Positions 8,797 to 17,232 of a stretch of 64,000 nucleotides of DNA are shown one piece after another (within the stretch, counting starts at the first letter, position 1; every line of letters starts with the position of its first letter). The notes under the pieces are model-generated. The model ran no database searches, was not told the origin of the DNA, and was given only the letters and a program-made list of their open reading frames with translations. This DNA comes from Candidatus Shapirobacteria bacterium (lineage in GTDB: Bacteria; Patescibacteriota; Microgenomatia; UBA12405): assembly GCA_009885205.1 (NCBI GenBank), contig VFLE01000055.1, positions 20,277 to 84,276 on the forward strand, read 5' to 3'. The position numbers and the translations under genes were made by a program.

Positions 8797-9432
8797 TTAT
8801 TTGCTTAGTTTATTAATTGATTTTTTGGTAAATATCAAAAAATTTTGACAAGACAGATTATAAGGGTTTAGGGATGATAAAGAAAGGAGGTTGATTCCGG
8901 GAATATTGCTAAAAGCACGTTTGATTGATGGAGTTGGTTTAGAAATTACTAAACCAATTTTTTTTGATTTAGATAATTGCTCGTTTTGTTTTTCTAGTTT
9001 ATCGATCAAAGCAAAAGCCGATTTGGTTTTTGGAGTAATGGCACTTAATTTTTCGATAGCAATAATGGCCGAATTTTTGGCAAATTTTGAATAAATAGTT
9101 TTTAAAGCAGCAATTTTCATGCTCTTGGTTAATTTTAGTTTGTAGTTTTGGTTACCTCGGGGACCATGGGCACTACCACCACCAACAAACTGTGGAGCTT
9201 TGGCAGTTGAATGACGGGCATTACCTGTACCTTTTTGGGCATACATTTTTTTGGTAGTACCAGCGACTTCACCGCGGTGCTTGGCTTTGGCATGGGCGGA
9301 GCGCAAATTACTTTGAGCGACACGAATAGCCTGGGCCAATAACTTGTCATTAATCTTGGCTTCAAATAAAGACTTGGGTAAATTAATAGTTCCAGTTTTT
9401 TTACCTTCAATATTGTAAAGATCGGCTGTCAT
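8797..9432 (-). CDS. rplD: 50S ribosomal protein uL4
   Basis: 211 residues. The tunnel-lining loop is recognisable by HRGEVAGTTKKMYAQKGTG and GGGSAHGPRGNQNY. Begins at a clear family N-terminus (YNIEGKKTGTINLP). In several bacteria L4 autoregulates the S10 operon; no leader structure is visible here. Confidence 0.95.
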   Translation of the reverse strand: MTADLYNIEGKKTGTINLPKSLFEAKINDKLLAQAIRVAQSNLRSAHAKAKHRGEVAGTTKKMYAQKGTGNARHSTAKAPQFVGGGSAHGPRGNQNYKLKLTKSMKIAALKTIYSKFAKNSAIIAIEKLSAITPKTKSAFALIDKLEKQNEQLSKSKKIGLVISKPTPSIKRAFSNIPGINLLSLSSLNPYNLSCQNFLIFTKKSINKLSK

Positions 9433-9433
9433 A

Positions 9434-9991
9434 TTATTTGGTAATGGTGACCCAAGAATTAAGATGGCCGGGGACCGAGCCGCTAACGTAGATTAGATTT
9501 TTGACAGTGTCTAAAGATACAATTTTTAGGTGAGTTACGGTCATATTTTTGTTGCCGTAATGACCTGGCATTTTTTTACCACGAATAACCTTGCCTGGGG
9601 TTTGAGCACCAATGGCACCGGGTGCTCGGACACGATCAGATTGACCACCAGAAACTGGTTGACGACGAAAACCGTGACGTTTGATAACTCCGGCAAAACC
9701 ATGACCTTTGGTCTTAGCAGTGACAGAAACATCGTCATTTATGGCAAAAACTAATTCTGGAGTAATCTCGGAATTGACCTCGGGTAGAGATTCTAAATTT
9801 ACAGGAGCAAACTCGACATGGCCTTTGACACCATAAGCGATTTGAACTGCATCATAACCATCACGAAGTTTATTGCGAAGTAGAGAGACCTTAACTGGTT
9901 TGGCATAGAGAGCAGTGACGGCAATTCTTTGACCTTTATCGTTGTAGATATTAGACATTGATTTTTTTTGAGCAATATATCCAGAAATCAT
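9434..9991 (-). CDS. rplC: 50S ribosomal protein uL3
   Basis: 185 residues, about 20 shorter than most bacterial L3. SGYIAQKKSMSNIYNDKGQR aligns with the family N-terminus, supporting the first ATG at 9991. The central extension has GHGFAGVIKRHGF, then GGQSDRVRAPGAIGAQTPGK and the KKMPGHYGNKNMTV loop that reaches the catalytic centre. Confidence 0.95.
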   Translation of the reverse strand: MISGYIAQKKSMSNIYNDKGQRIAVTALYAKPVKVSLLRNKLRDGYDAVQIAYGVKGHVEFAPVNLESLPEVNSEITPELVFAINDDVSVTAKTKGHGFAGVIKRHGFRRQPVSGGQSDRVRAPGAIGAQTPGKVIRGKKMPGHYGNKNMTVTHLKIVSLDTVKNLIYVSGSVPGHLNSWVTITK

Positions 9992-9999
9992 AGGTAGGT

Positions 10000-10314
10000 T
10001 TACATTTTAACTTCGACATCAACTCCGGAGGGTAAATCCAAATGCTGAAGGCTATCAACAGTGCGAAGAGAAGCACTAAAAACATCAATTAAGCGTTTGT
10101 GGGTCAAAATTTGATAATGATCACGAGCGTTCTTGTCACCATGAGGTGAGGTTAAAACAGTAATAATTTTACGATTAGTAGGTAGTGGAATTGGACCTTG
10201 AACCGAAGCACCAGCAGTAACCGCAGCTTGGACTATCTTGACCGCCGCCTCGTCAATGAGGCGGTGGTCAAAAGATTTGAGTCTGATTCTAATACGAGTA
10301 CCTTTGGTGGCCAT
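10000..10314 (-). CDS. rpsJ: 30S ribosomal protein uS10
   Basis: 104 residues, normal. RIRIRLKSFDHRLIDEAAVK and GPIPLPTNRKIITVLTSPHG plus the VDVEVKM end are diagnostic. First ribosomal gene of the S10 cluster, three bases downstream of tuf. Confidence 0.97.
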   Translation of the reverse strand: MATKGTRIRIRLKSFDHRLIDEAAVKIVQAAVTAGASVQGPIPLPTNRKIITVLTSPHGDKNARDHYQILTHKRLIDVFSASLRTVDSLQHLDLPSGVDVEVKM

Positions 10315-10317
10315 TTT

Positions 10318-11490
10318 TTATTTGATGATTTCGGTAATGGCACCAGCACCAACAGTTAGACCACCTTCGCGGATAGCGAAACGGAAGCCTTTCTCCATAG
10401 CAACAGGTTTTATTAACTTGATAATAACGTTAGCGTTGTCGCCGGGCATGACCATTTCCACACCTTCGGGAAGGGTAACATCACCGGTAACATCGGTAGT
10501 TCTAATAAAGACTTGAGGTCGATAACCAGTAAAGATTGGAGTATGGCGACCACCTTCTTCTTTTTTAAGTAAAAGGACTTCGGCTTTAAACTCGGTATGA
10601 GGAGTAATTGATCCTGGTTTGGCTAAAACTTGACCACGTTCAATATCGTCTTTTTCGACTCCACGAAGGAGCAATCCGACATTATCACCAGCTTGACCTT
10701 GGTCAAGTTGTTTGTGGAACATTTCAACTCCGGTAACAACGGCTTTTTTGGTAGGACGAAGACCAACTATTTCAATTTCGTCGTTAATTTTGATAATACC
10801 GCGTTCAATTCGGCCGGTAGCAACAGTTCCTCGACCCTTGATCGAGAAAACATCTTCCATCGGCATCAAGAAAGGTAGATCAAGTTCACGCTTAGGTTCA
10901 GGAATAGAGGTGTCTAGAGCCTCCATTAACTTTCCGATTGATTCGACACCATCAGCATCTCCATTGAGAGCTTTAAGTGCAGATCCACGGATAATTGGGA
11001 TAGAATCACCTGGGAAACCGTATTTGGTTAACAAATCGCGGATTTCCATTTCGACGAGATCTAAAAATTCTGGATCAGTAACGAGATCAACTTTGTTTAA
11101 GAAAACAACGAGAGCAGGAACGTTAACCTGTTTGGCTAACAAAACGTGCTCACGAGTTTGTGGCATGGGACCGTCTGGAGCAGAAACAACAAGAATTGCA
11201 CCGTCCATTTGAGCAGCACCAGTGATCATGTTTTTGACATAATCGGCGTGACCAGGACAGTCAATGTGAGCATAATGACGGTTAACAGTCTCGTATTCAA
11301 CGTGGGAAATAGCAATAGTAACAATCTTTGACGCATCACGAACAGTACCGCCTTTGGCGATATCGGCGTATGATTTTGGATTACCTTGAACTTTTAAAAT
11401 GGCCGCAGTTAAGGTAGTTTTTCCATGGTCGACGTGACCGATGGTACCAACGTTAACATGGGGCTTGTTTCTTTTATATGTGTCTGCCAT
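10318..11490 (-). CDS. tuf: Elongation factor Tu, unusual switch I
   Basis: GTPase that delivers aminoacyl-tRNA to the ribosome, 390 residues. G1 [14 protein letters not shown]3 [12 protein letters not shown] and G4 NKVD are canonical and domains 2 and 3 look complete. The switch I/effector region is not: where bacteria have an ARGITIN-type segment, this protein has [10 protein letters not shown] followed by [15 protein letters not shown]. The threonine that coordinates Mg2+ seems kept (VTIA) but the preceding Arg-Gly is lost and the region is about three residues shorter. A good promoter stands 55 bases upstream, so tuf can be expressed apart from fusA. Confidence 0.97.
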   Translation of the reverse strand: MADTYKRNKPHVNVGTIGHVDHGKTTLTAAILKVQGNPKSYADIAKGGTVRDASKIVTIAISHVEYETVNRHYAHIDCPGHADYVKNMITGAAQMDGAILVVSAPDGPMPQTREHVLLAKQVNVPALVVFLNKVDLVTDPEFLDLVEMEIRDLLTKYGFPGDSIPIIRGSALKALNGDADGVESIGKLMEALDTSIPEPKRELDLPFLMPMEDVFSIKGRGTVATGRIERGIIKINDEIEIVGLRPTKKAVVTGVEMFHKQLDQGQAGDNVGLLLRGVEKDDIERGQVLAKPGSITPHTEFKAEVLLLKKEEGGRHTPIFTGYRPQVFIRTTDVTGDVTLPEGVEMVMPGDNANVIIKLIKPVAMEKGFRFAIREGGLTVGAGAITEIIK

Positions 11491-11544
11491 ATTTTTTGAA
11501 GATTAAATTTATTAACAATTAATTATACGCGAAAAAGCTTTAAG

Positions 11545-11573
11545 ATTGTATCAGCTGAATACAACGTTTGCAA
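11545..11573 (-). promoter_or_regulatory. Promoter for tuf and the S10/spc cluster
   Basis: Reading the minus strand: TTGCAA (11573-11568), 17-base spacer, TACAAT (11550-11545) preceded by TG one base upstream (extended -10). Predicted start near 11538, giving a leader of about 48 bases. Confidence 0.7.
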
Positions 11574-11586
11574 GAATGAGATTTGA

Positions 11587-13692
11587 CTATTTTGTACTAG
11601 TCTTAATAGTTAACTTTTCTTGTATATCACGAGGCACTGGATCGTAGTGTGATGGTTCCATGTAGAATGAACCGCGACCTTGGGTGAGCGATCGGATGAC
11701 AGTGGCGTAACCGCGGACGTTGTCGAGAGGGATAGTAGCAGTAATGGTAGTAAAACCAAAAGAGTCAGTAGTTCCGCCAATTTGACCACGACGAGAAGAC
11801 AAATCGCCAATAACTGTGCCCATAAATTCGGAAGGAACGGCGACCTCCATTTTCATGATTGGTTCGAGTACTAACGGATTGGCAAAACCAAAGGCATCTT
11901 TGATAGCATAGTTACCGGCTAATTTAAATGCTTGTTCGGATGAATCAACATCATGATAGGTACCGTCATAAACAGTGACTTTAATATCAGTACAGGGATA
12001 ACCAGCGATAATACCCTTGGTTAGGGTTTCGCGAACACCTTTTTCGATGGCGGGAATAAAGTTGCTAGGAATGGCACCACCCTTGACGGCGTTAACAAAC
12101 TCGATGCCTTCACCTCGGGCTTTGGGCTCGACATGAATTTTACAGTGTCCATATTGACCATGACCACCAGATTGGTGGATATATTTACCCTCACCATCGG
12201 CATTAATCGAAATAGTTTCCCGATAAGCGACTTGAGGGGCACCTGTTTTGACATTGACGCCAAATTCACGACGGAGACGATCAACAATAATTTCGAGATA
12301 GAGTTCACCCATACCAGCGATGATGGTTTGACCAGTTTCATGATTGAAAGAGACTTGAAAAGTAGGATCTTCTTGAGATAACTTATTTAAGGCTTGACCC
12401 ATTTTTTCCTGATCATCGGCAGTTTCTGGCTCAATAGAGAGGGAAATAACTGGTTCGGGAAACTGAATTGGGGATAAAGAAATAGGATGATTTTTATCGC
12501 AAAGAGTGTCGCCGGTGTAAGAATCTTTAAGGCCGATACAGGCAATTATTTCTCCAGCATAACCCTCTTCTAGACCTTCGCGCTTGTCAGCGTGCATGAG
12601 CAGTAAACGGCCGATTCTTTCGGACTTTTGACGAGTTGAGTTATAAACTTCGGTACCAGTTTTGATGGTGCCCGAGTAAACACGAACATAGGAAAGAGTC
12701 CCAACGTGGGCATCGGTTTGAACTTTAAATAAAAGAGCCGAAAGAGGTTCATTATTCTCTGGTTTACGATAAAGTTTTTCACCAGTGCTTACGTCAAATC
12801 CCTCGATTGGAGGAAGGTCTAAAGGAGAAGGTAAGTAGTCGATAATAGCTTCTAAAATAGGATGAATACCTTTGTTGCGCCAGGCGGCTCCACAGTAAAC
12901 TGGAAATAATTTTAATTTGATAGTGGCGGCACGGAGGGCAGATTTTAGTTCTGGTATAGAAATTTCCTCGTCATTTAAAAATTTTTCCATTAATTGTTCG
13001 TCTTCGCCAGCAATTTTTTCAACCATGACCGCTCGGGCTTTTTTGGCGGCTTCTAAATACTCGGGAGTGACGTCTTTGACCGTAAATTCCATACCTTCTG
13101 GATCTTTGTCGTAGACAATCATTTTCATTTCCATTAAATCGATGACCCCAACATGGGCGTGTTCTTCACCAATTGGTAGAACAACAGGAACAATAGGACA
13201 GCGAAGTTTTTGGGTTATAGAATCGAGAGTGTTTTGAAACGAGGCCCCAACTTTGTCCATTTTATTGACAAAAGCAATCCGAGGCACGCCATATTTGTCA
13301 GCTTGACGCCAGACAGTTTCAGATTGGGCCTGAACCCCAGCATTGCCGTCAAAAATCATGATAGCGCCATCGAGAACGCGAAGTGAGCGTTCGACTTCGG
13401 CGGTAAAGTCAACGTGGCCGGGAGTGTCGATAATGTTGATACGATGATCTTTAAAAAAGGTGGTAATACAGGCAGATTGGATGGTGATTCCCCTTTCCCT
13501 TTCTTGGACCATGGAATCGGTAGTGGTAGTTCCTTCATCAACAGAACCAATTTTGTGAATTTTACCAGTATAAAAGAGTAAACGTTCGGTAGTAGTAGTT
13601 TTACCGCCATCGATATGAGCAATAATACCGATGTTTCGGACTTTGTTCATGGGAACTGAACGTTTTTTGGTGACAACAATTGCATCTGGCAT
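11587..13692 (-). CDS. fusA: Elongation factor G
   Basis: Translocation GTPase, 701 residues, normal length, five domains. G1 is AHIDGGKTTTTERL (usual form AHIDAGKT), switch I MVQERERGITIQSA is canonical, G3 DTPGHVDFTAEVERS, G4 NKMD. Domain IV contains QSGGHGQYGHCKIHVEP. The start chosen gives an extra N-terminal stretch MPDAIVVTKKRSVP; a second ATG 14 codons in is possible. A TATCAT hexamer with upstream TG near 13776-13781 is a plausible promoter. Confidence 0.97.
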   Translation of the reverse strand: MPDAIVVTKKRSVPMNKVRNIGIIAHIDGGKTTTTERLLFYTGKIHKIGSVDEGTTTTDSMVQERERGITIQSACITTFFKDHRINIIDTPGHVDFTAEVERSLRVLDGAIMIFDGNAGVQAQSETVWRQADKYGVPRIAFVNKMDKVGASFQNTLDSITQKLRCPIVPVVLPIGEEHAHVGVIDLMEMKMIVYDKDPEGMEFTVKDVTPEYLEAAKKARAVMVEKIAGEDEQLMEKFLNDEEISIPELKSALRAATIKLKLFPVYCGAAWRNKGIHPILEAIIDYLPSPLDLPPIEGFDVSTGEKLYRKPENNEPLSALLFKVQTDAHVGTLSYVRVYSGTIKTGTEVYNSTRQKSERIGRLLLMHADKREGLEEGYAGEIIACIGLKDSYTGDTLCDKNHPISLSPIQFPEPVISLSIEPETADDQEKMGQALNKLSQEDPTFQVSFNHETGQTIIAGMGELYLEIIVDRLRREFGVNVKTGAPQVAYRETISINADGEGKYIHQSGGHGQYGHCKIHVEPKARGEGIEFVNAVKGGAIPSNFIPAIEKGVRETLTKGIIAGYPCTDIKVTVYDGTYHDVDSSEQAFKLAGNYAIKDAFGFANPLVLEPIMKMEVAVPSEFMGTVIGDLSSRRGQIGGTTDSFGFTTITATIPLDNVRGYATVIRSLTQGRGSFYMEPSHYDPVPRDIQEKLTIKTSTK

Positions 13693-13808
13693 AGGTTAAA
13701 TAAATTTAAAATTTAGAATTTAAAAAACTAATAAAATAAAAAAATGAGCACTAAAAAGCCACATTTAAGTGAAATATGATAACACGAAAATATAAAAATT
13801 AATTGGTT

Positions 13809-14102
13809 TTAAATCTTTTTTTGTAAAATTCGATAAAAAGTTATGATTGAATATGGAATAATTAAAAAAAATAAATATTCTTCAATGGGTAAATAGCCAA
13901 TTGTTAAACCAATTAAACCAGTACCATTAAAACTCCAATGGCCACGATAAACAGCAAAACTGTCCCACAGGGTACCAATAACAAAAAAAATTAAAGGAAT
14001 TTGCAAACTTTCTTTCCGAGACTGATATAGATGAACGTGTAATTTCCAGTCAAAATATAGGGTAAATAAAAAAACTAACAATAAAATTGATATATATTCC
14101 AT
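13809..14102 (-). CDS. Small lycopene-cyclase-domain membrane protein
   Basis: 97 residues with about three membrane helices. The segment IGYLPIEEYLFFLIIPY carries the P-x-E-E-x-x-x-F-F signature of CrtYc/CrtYd-type lycopene cyclase domains, and WDSFAVYRGHWSFN upstream also fits. Known enzymes of this type are heterodimers or fusions of two such domains; only one is seen here. It is divergent from an FAD oxidoreductase, with just 36 bases between start codons, so the two may be co-controlled. Function as a cyclase is inference; no phytoene synthase is in the window. Confidence 0.7.
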   Translation of the reverse strand: MEYISILLLVFLFTLYFDWKLHVHLYQSRKESLQIPLIFFVIGTLWDSFAVYRGHWSFNGTGLIGLTIGYLPIEEYLFFLIIPYSIITFYRILQKKI

Positions 14103-14126
14103 AGCTTTATTTTAAAGTATATGATT

Positions 14127-14132
14127 TATAAT
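14127..14132 (+). promoter_or_regulatory. -10 box, leaderless start of FAD oxidoreductase
   Basis: TATAAT ends six bases before the ATG at 14139, so transcription would begin at the start codon. On the other strand a TAAAAT hexamer is likewise six bases from the 14102 start. Confidence 0.6.
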
Positions 14133-14138
14133 TGTTCA

Positions 14139-15335
14139 ATGAATATTGCCATTGTTGGAGCGGGGATGACGGGATTGGTGGCAGGGTACAGGCTGAGTCA
14201 GAAGGGCCATGGGGTAACTATTTTTGAAAAAAGTAATGATATTGGGGGATTGATGGGGGGATTTAAAATTGGAAAAACTTCACTCGAAAAAGCCTATCAT
14301 CATATTTTTTCGACAGACAATTATATTATTGATTTGGCAAAAGAGTTAAATTTATTTAACAAAATATCGTGGCATGAGGAAAAGACGGCTTTGTTTTATG
14401 AGGGTGTGGTTTACCCATTTATGGGGATAATTGACCTATTAAAGTTCAAACCGTTGGATTTTATCTCTAAAGTTAGACTGGGTTTAGTTAAAATATGGTT
14501 ACAAAAAGATAATAATTGGCAAAAGTATGAGAACGAATTGGCCTATTTATGGATGAAAAAGTGGTGTGGTGAAAAGGCTTATAAAGTAATTTGGGAGCCG
14601 TTATTGCGAGGCAAGTTTCATGAAAAATATAAAGAAGTGTCCATGGCCTGGCTCTGGGCGCGGATTCACACTCGAGGAAATTCATCTAAACTAGGCTATT
14701 TTGAAGGAGGATTTAGAATTATGGCGGATGCACTTGCGAAACGGATAAAAGATAAAAGAGGAGAGATTAAACTAAACTTCAATGTTCAAACTTCAAACTT
14801 CAAAACAGAAGAATTTGACAAAGTTTTATATACAGGGGCAAGCAAAGAAATAGATTATTTGGGGGCGATTTGTGTAATATTTACCAGCAAACAAAGTTTA
14901 AGTAAATTTTATTGGCATAATATTAATGACAATAAATCCCCTTTCTTGGCTTTTATTCAACATACTAATTTGATTGATAAAAAACAGTACGGGGGAAAAC
15001 ATGTTTATTACATGGGGACTTATATTCCAAATGAAGGTGGATTGATGGACAAATCAGATGATCAAATTAAAAAACAGTTTTTTGATTATTTAAAAAATAT
15101 ATTTCCAAAATTTGATGAAAAAAAGATTGAGGAAAATTGGGTATTTAAGTTTAAAAATGCACAACATATAGTGACAAAAAACTACAAAACACCAATCCGC
15201 CAGATGGCGGACAAACTTCAAAAAAATATTTATCAATCTAATTTTGCGCAGATTTATCCGGAGGACCGTGGCACAAACTTTGCCGTCCGCGAGGGAAATA
15301 AAATTGCTAAAGTGATATTATCTAGCCATGAATAA
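14139..15335 (+). CDS. NAD(P)/FAD-dependent oxidoreductase (amine-oxidase/desaturase type)
   Basis: 398 residues. The N-terminal dinucleotide-binding motif MNIAIVGAGMTGLVAGYRLS and EKSNDIGGLMGGF are typical of the protoporphyrinogen oxidase/phytoene desaturase/UDP-galactopyranose mutase superfamily, and YHHIFSTDNYIIDLAKEL occurs in a subfamily I associate with CPR and glycan loci. The substrate cannot be told: a desaturase would fit the neighbouring lycopene-cyclase domain, a sugar or lipid substrate would fit the rml genes. In-frame low-complexity TTCAAAC repeats (about 14785-14806) and a hairpin repeat (15196-15211) lie inside the gene. Start chosen at the second ATG from the leaderless -10. 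Confidence 0.8.
   Translation: MNIAIVGAGMTGLVAGYRLSQKGHGVTIFEKSNDIGGLMGGFKIGKTSLEKAYHHIFSTDNYIIDLAKELNLFNKISWHEEKTALFYEGVVYPFMGIIDLLKFKPLDFISKVRLGLVKIWLQKDNNWQKYENELAYLWMKKWCGEKAYKVIWEPLLRGKFHEKYKEVSMAWLWARIHTRGNSSKLGYFEGGFRIMADALAKRIKDKRGEIKLNFNVQTSNFKTEEFDKVLYTGASKEIDYLGAICVIFTSKQSLSKFYWHNINDNKSPFLAFIQHTNLIDKKQYGGKHVYYMGTYIPNEGGLMDKSDDQIKKQFFDYLKNIFPKFDEKKIEENWVFKFKNAQHIVTKNYKTPIRQMADKLQKNIYQSNFAQIYPEDRGTNFAVREGNKIAKVILSSHE
15196..15211. repeat. GC hairpin repeat in coding sequence
   Basis: TCCGCC, AGAT loop, GGCGGA: a perfect inverted repeat inside the FAD oxidoreductase gene, read as IRQMADK. Much more GC-rich than its surroundings. Confidence 0.6.
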
Positions 15336-15837
15336 AATTGATTTGATAATTGGTGATTGGAATTTATTTTTAAATAAAATTTTTTCTAATTTAAAATCAG
15401 TAAATATTGATGTTAAAGAATTTGACCTCGACCACATAGCTTATCGGGCAACAACAAATGAGATGTTTGAATCAATGTCGTTAAAACTTGCGGAAATCGG
15501 AAATAAAATCCATCGAATAATAATTCGAAATCGTTTTATAGACATATATCAATTGAATGATGAAATAGAATACAAAAATAGAAAAATTAAATTTATTGAG
15601 TTAATGGCACCAGCAGAAGGTGATCAATTTAGGCCAGGACTGGAACATGTCGAATTTGTAATTCAAGATAATCTCTATGGATTTGTGAAAAAACACAATA
15701 ATATTAACTGGAATGTAAAATCAATTGACCGAGAAATTGGGGCTGAAGTCGGAATACTATTTGGAAATGGAGCTAGTGTGAAATTCAAAAACCAAAATTT
15801 ACTCAAAATCTTTCGGTTGGAAGACCAAAAGAATTAA
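15328..15837 (+). CDS. YecM-like VOC-fold protein
   Basis: 169 residues. The layout FDLDHIAYRATTNEMFE, IELMAPAEGDQFRPGLEHVEF and a C-terminal ASVKFKNQNLLKIFRLE matches the YecM family of vicinal-oxygen-chelate-like putative metalloproteins; His residues in LDHI and LEHVE would be metal ligands. Function of the family is not established. It overlaps the FAD gene by eight bases and is therefore probably co-translated. Confidence 0.7.
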   Translation: MNKIDLIIGDWNLFLNKIFSNLKSVNIDVKEFDLDHIAYRATTNEMFESMSLKLAEIGNKIHRIIIRNRFIDIYQLNDEIEYKNRKIKFIELMAPAEGDQFRPGLEHVEFVIQDNLYGFVKKHNNINWNVKSIDREIGAEVGILFGNGASVKFKNQNLLKIFRLEDQKN

Positions 15838-16697
15838 ATTAATTGCTTCTTTAATTCTAAAAGACCTTCGATAAGGGTTTTTGGAGAATAGCCAAAGTCG
15901 GTGATAAATTTTTGATTGGATAAAGATAAATTTGGGGCGTAGGGGCGGGCGTTGGGAGTCTTTAAATAATCGGCTAACGACGACGGTTGAACTAAGTTTT
16001 GGTCAAAATTAAAAGTTTGAGCGATTAATTTACCCATTTCATAAACTGATTGAGAAGAAGAACCGACTAGATGATAAATACCTGATTTGGTGTCATTAAT
16101 TATTTTTCGTAGACCTAGGGCAATATCGTCGATAAAAGTAGGAGTGGTGATTTGATCGGTAAATAATTTACAGGTTTCGTTATTTTTTAATTTACTTATT
16201 ATTTTTCTAACTAAATCTATTTTTAAATCGAACTTGGCGCGGTAGGGTGAGGCGATGCGAATAATAGTAAAATTGTTGGGAATTAATTTTTCGGCCAAAT
16301 CTTTGGTTTGGGCATACCAGTCTAAAGGCTTTGGAATATCAGTTTCGATGTAGGGAGTGTCTTTTGAACCATCAAAAACATAGTCGGTGGAAATATGGAT
16401 TAAATGTTTGCCGTACTTTTGACATAAATTAACAATATTTTGAGTGCCGACAACGTTGAGTTGATAGCAGAGACCGTTTTTATCCCCTTTTTGATCCCAG
16501 GCGGCATTGGTGTCAGTAAAGGCGGCTAAATGTAAAACAACATTGCCAGTAAAATGGGCAAAGACTGATTCTAAAGTCTCTGGTTTTAAAATATCAAAAC
16601 CAGTATCGATGGATAAATCGGTAAAATTTATGTCAGGATTTAGCTCGACTATACGAGAACCAACTAGACCAGATAAACCTGTACCAATTATTTCCAT
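15834..16697 (-). CDS. rmlD: dTDP-4-dehydrorhamnose reductase
   Basis: Last step of dTDP-L-rhamnose synthesis, NADPH-dependent. 287 residues from MEIIGTGLSGLVGSRI, a GxxGxxG Rossmann motif; the longer frame overlaps rmlC and is rejected. HISTDYVFDGSKDTPY and the catalytic YxxxK (WYAQTKDLAEK) are intact. The start overlaps the rmlC stop by ten bases. rmlA and rmlB are not in the window. Confidence 0.93.
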   Translation of the reverse strand: MEIIGTGLSGLVGSRIVELNPDINFTDLSIDTGFDILKPETLESVFAHFTGNVVLHLAAFTDTNAAWDQKGDKNGLCYQLNVVGTQNIVNLCQKYGKHLIHISTDYVFDGSKDTPYIETDIPKPLDWYAQTKDLAEKLIPNNFTIIRIASPYRAKFDLKIDLVRKIISKLKNNETCKLFTDQITTPTFIDDIALGLRKIINDTKSGIYHLVGSSSQSVYEMGKLIAQTFNFDQNLVQPSSLADYLKTPNARPYAPNLSLSNQKFITDFGYSPKTLIEGLLELKKQLI

Positions 16698-17230
16698 GAA
16701 TCGAAAGTGGGTAATAATTTGTCTTTGTCGGATAAGACGGGAACAACATCCAGAGGCCAAGTGACATTTAAGGTTAGGTCGTTCCAAATAATTCCCCGTT
16801 CGGATGGTTTATCATAATAATTATCGCATTTATAGGAAAAAATTACGTCTGGAGTGAGAGTTATAAAACCGTGAAGAAAATCACGGGGGATAAAAAGCAT
16901 ATGATTGTTTTCACCTGATAATTCAAACCCCTCCCAAACACCAAAAGTAGGCGAGTTGGGTCGCATATCAACGGCGACATCAAAAATTTTACCTTGAATT
17001 ACTCTAACTAATTTGGCTTGGGATGATTCCCCCGCTTGTAAATGTAAACCTCGGAGAGTACCAATTTCTGCTGAAAAAGATTGATTATCTTGGACAAATT
17101 TGGCAGTAATACCAGCTTGGTTAAAAACTTTCTCACTATATGATTCAAAAAAGTTGCCACGATTGTCACCAAAAACTTGGGGTTTGATCAAAAATAAATC
17201 TTTGATTTTTGATGACTCAATAAATTCCAT
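16688..17230 (-). CDS. rmlC: dTDP-4-dehydrorhamnose 3,5-epimerase
   Basis: 180 residues. DNRGNFFESYSEKVF, QDNQSFSAEIGTLRGLHLQ with the catalytic His, KLVRVIQGKIFDVAVDMR and FIPRDFLHGFITL identify the cupin-type epimerase. Operon with rmlD, presumably making rhamnose for a surface glycan. It follows the LytR_C gene by two bases, which suggests a cell-envelope role for the cluster. Confidence 0.94.
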   Translation of the reverse strand: MEFIESSKIKDLFLIKPQVFGDNRGNFFESYSEKVFNQAGITAKFVQDNQSFSAEIGTLRGLHLQAGESSQAKLVRVIQGKIFDVAVDMRPNSPTFGVWEGFELSGENNHMLFIPRDFLHGFITLTPDVIFSYKCDNYYDKPSERGIIWNDLTLNVTWPLDVVPVLSDKDKLLPTFDSWK

Positions 17231-17232
17231 TT

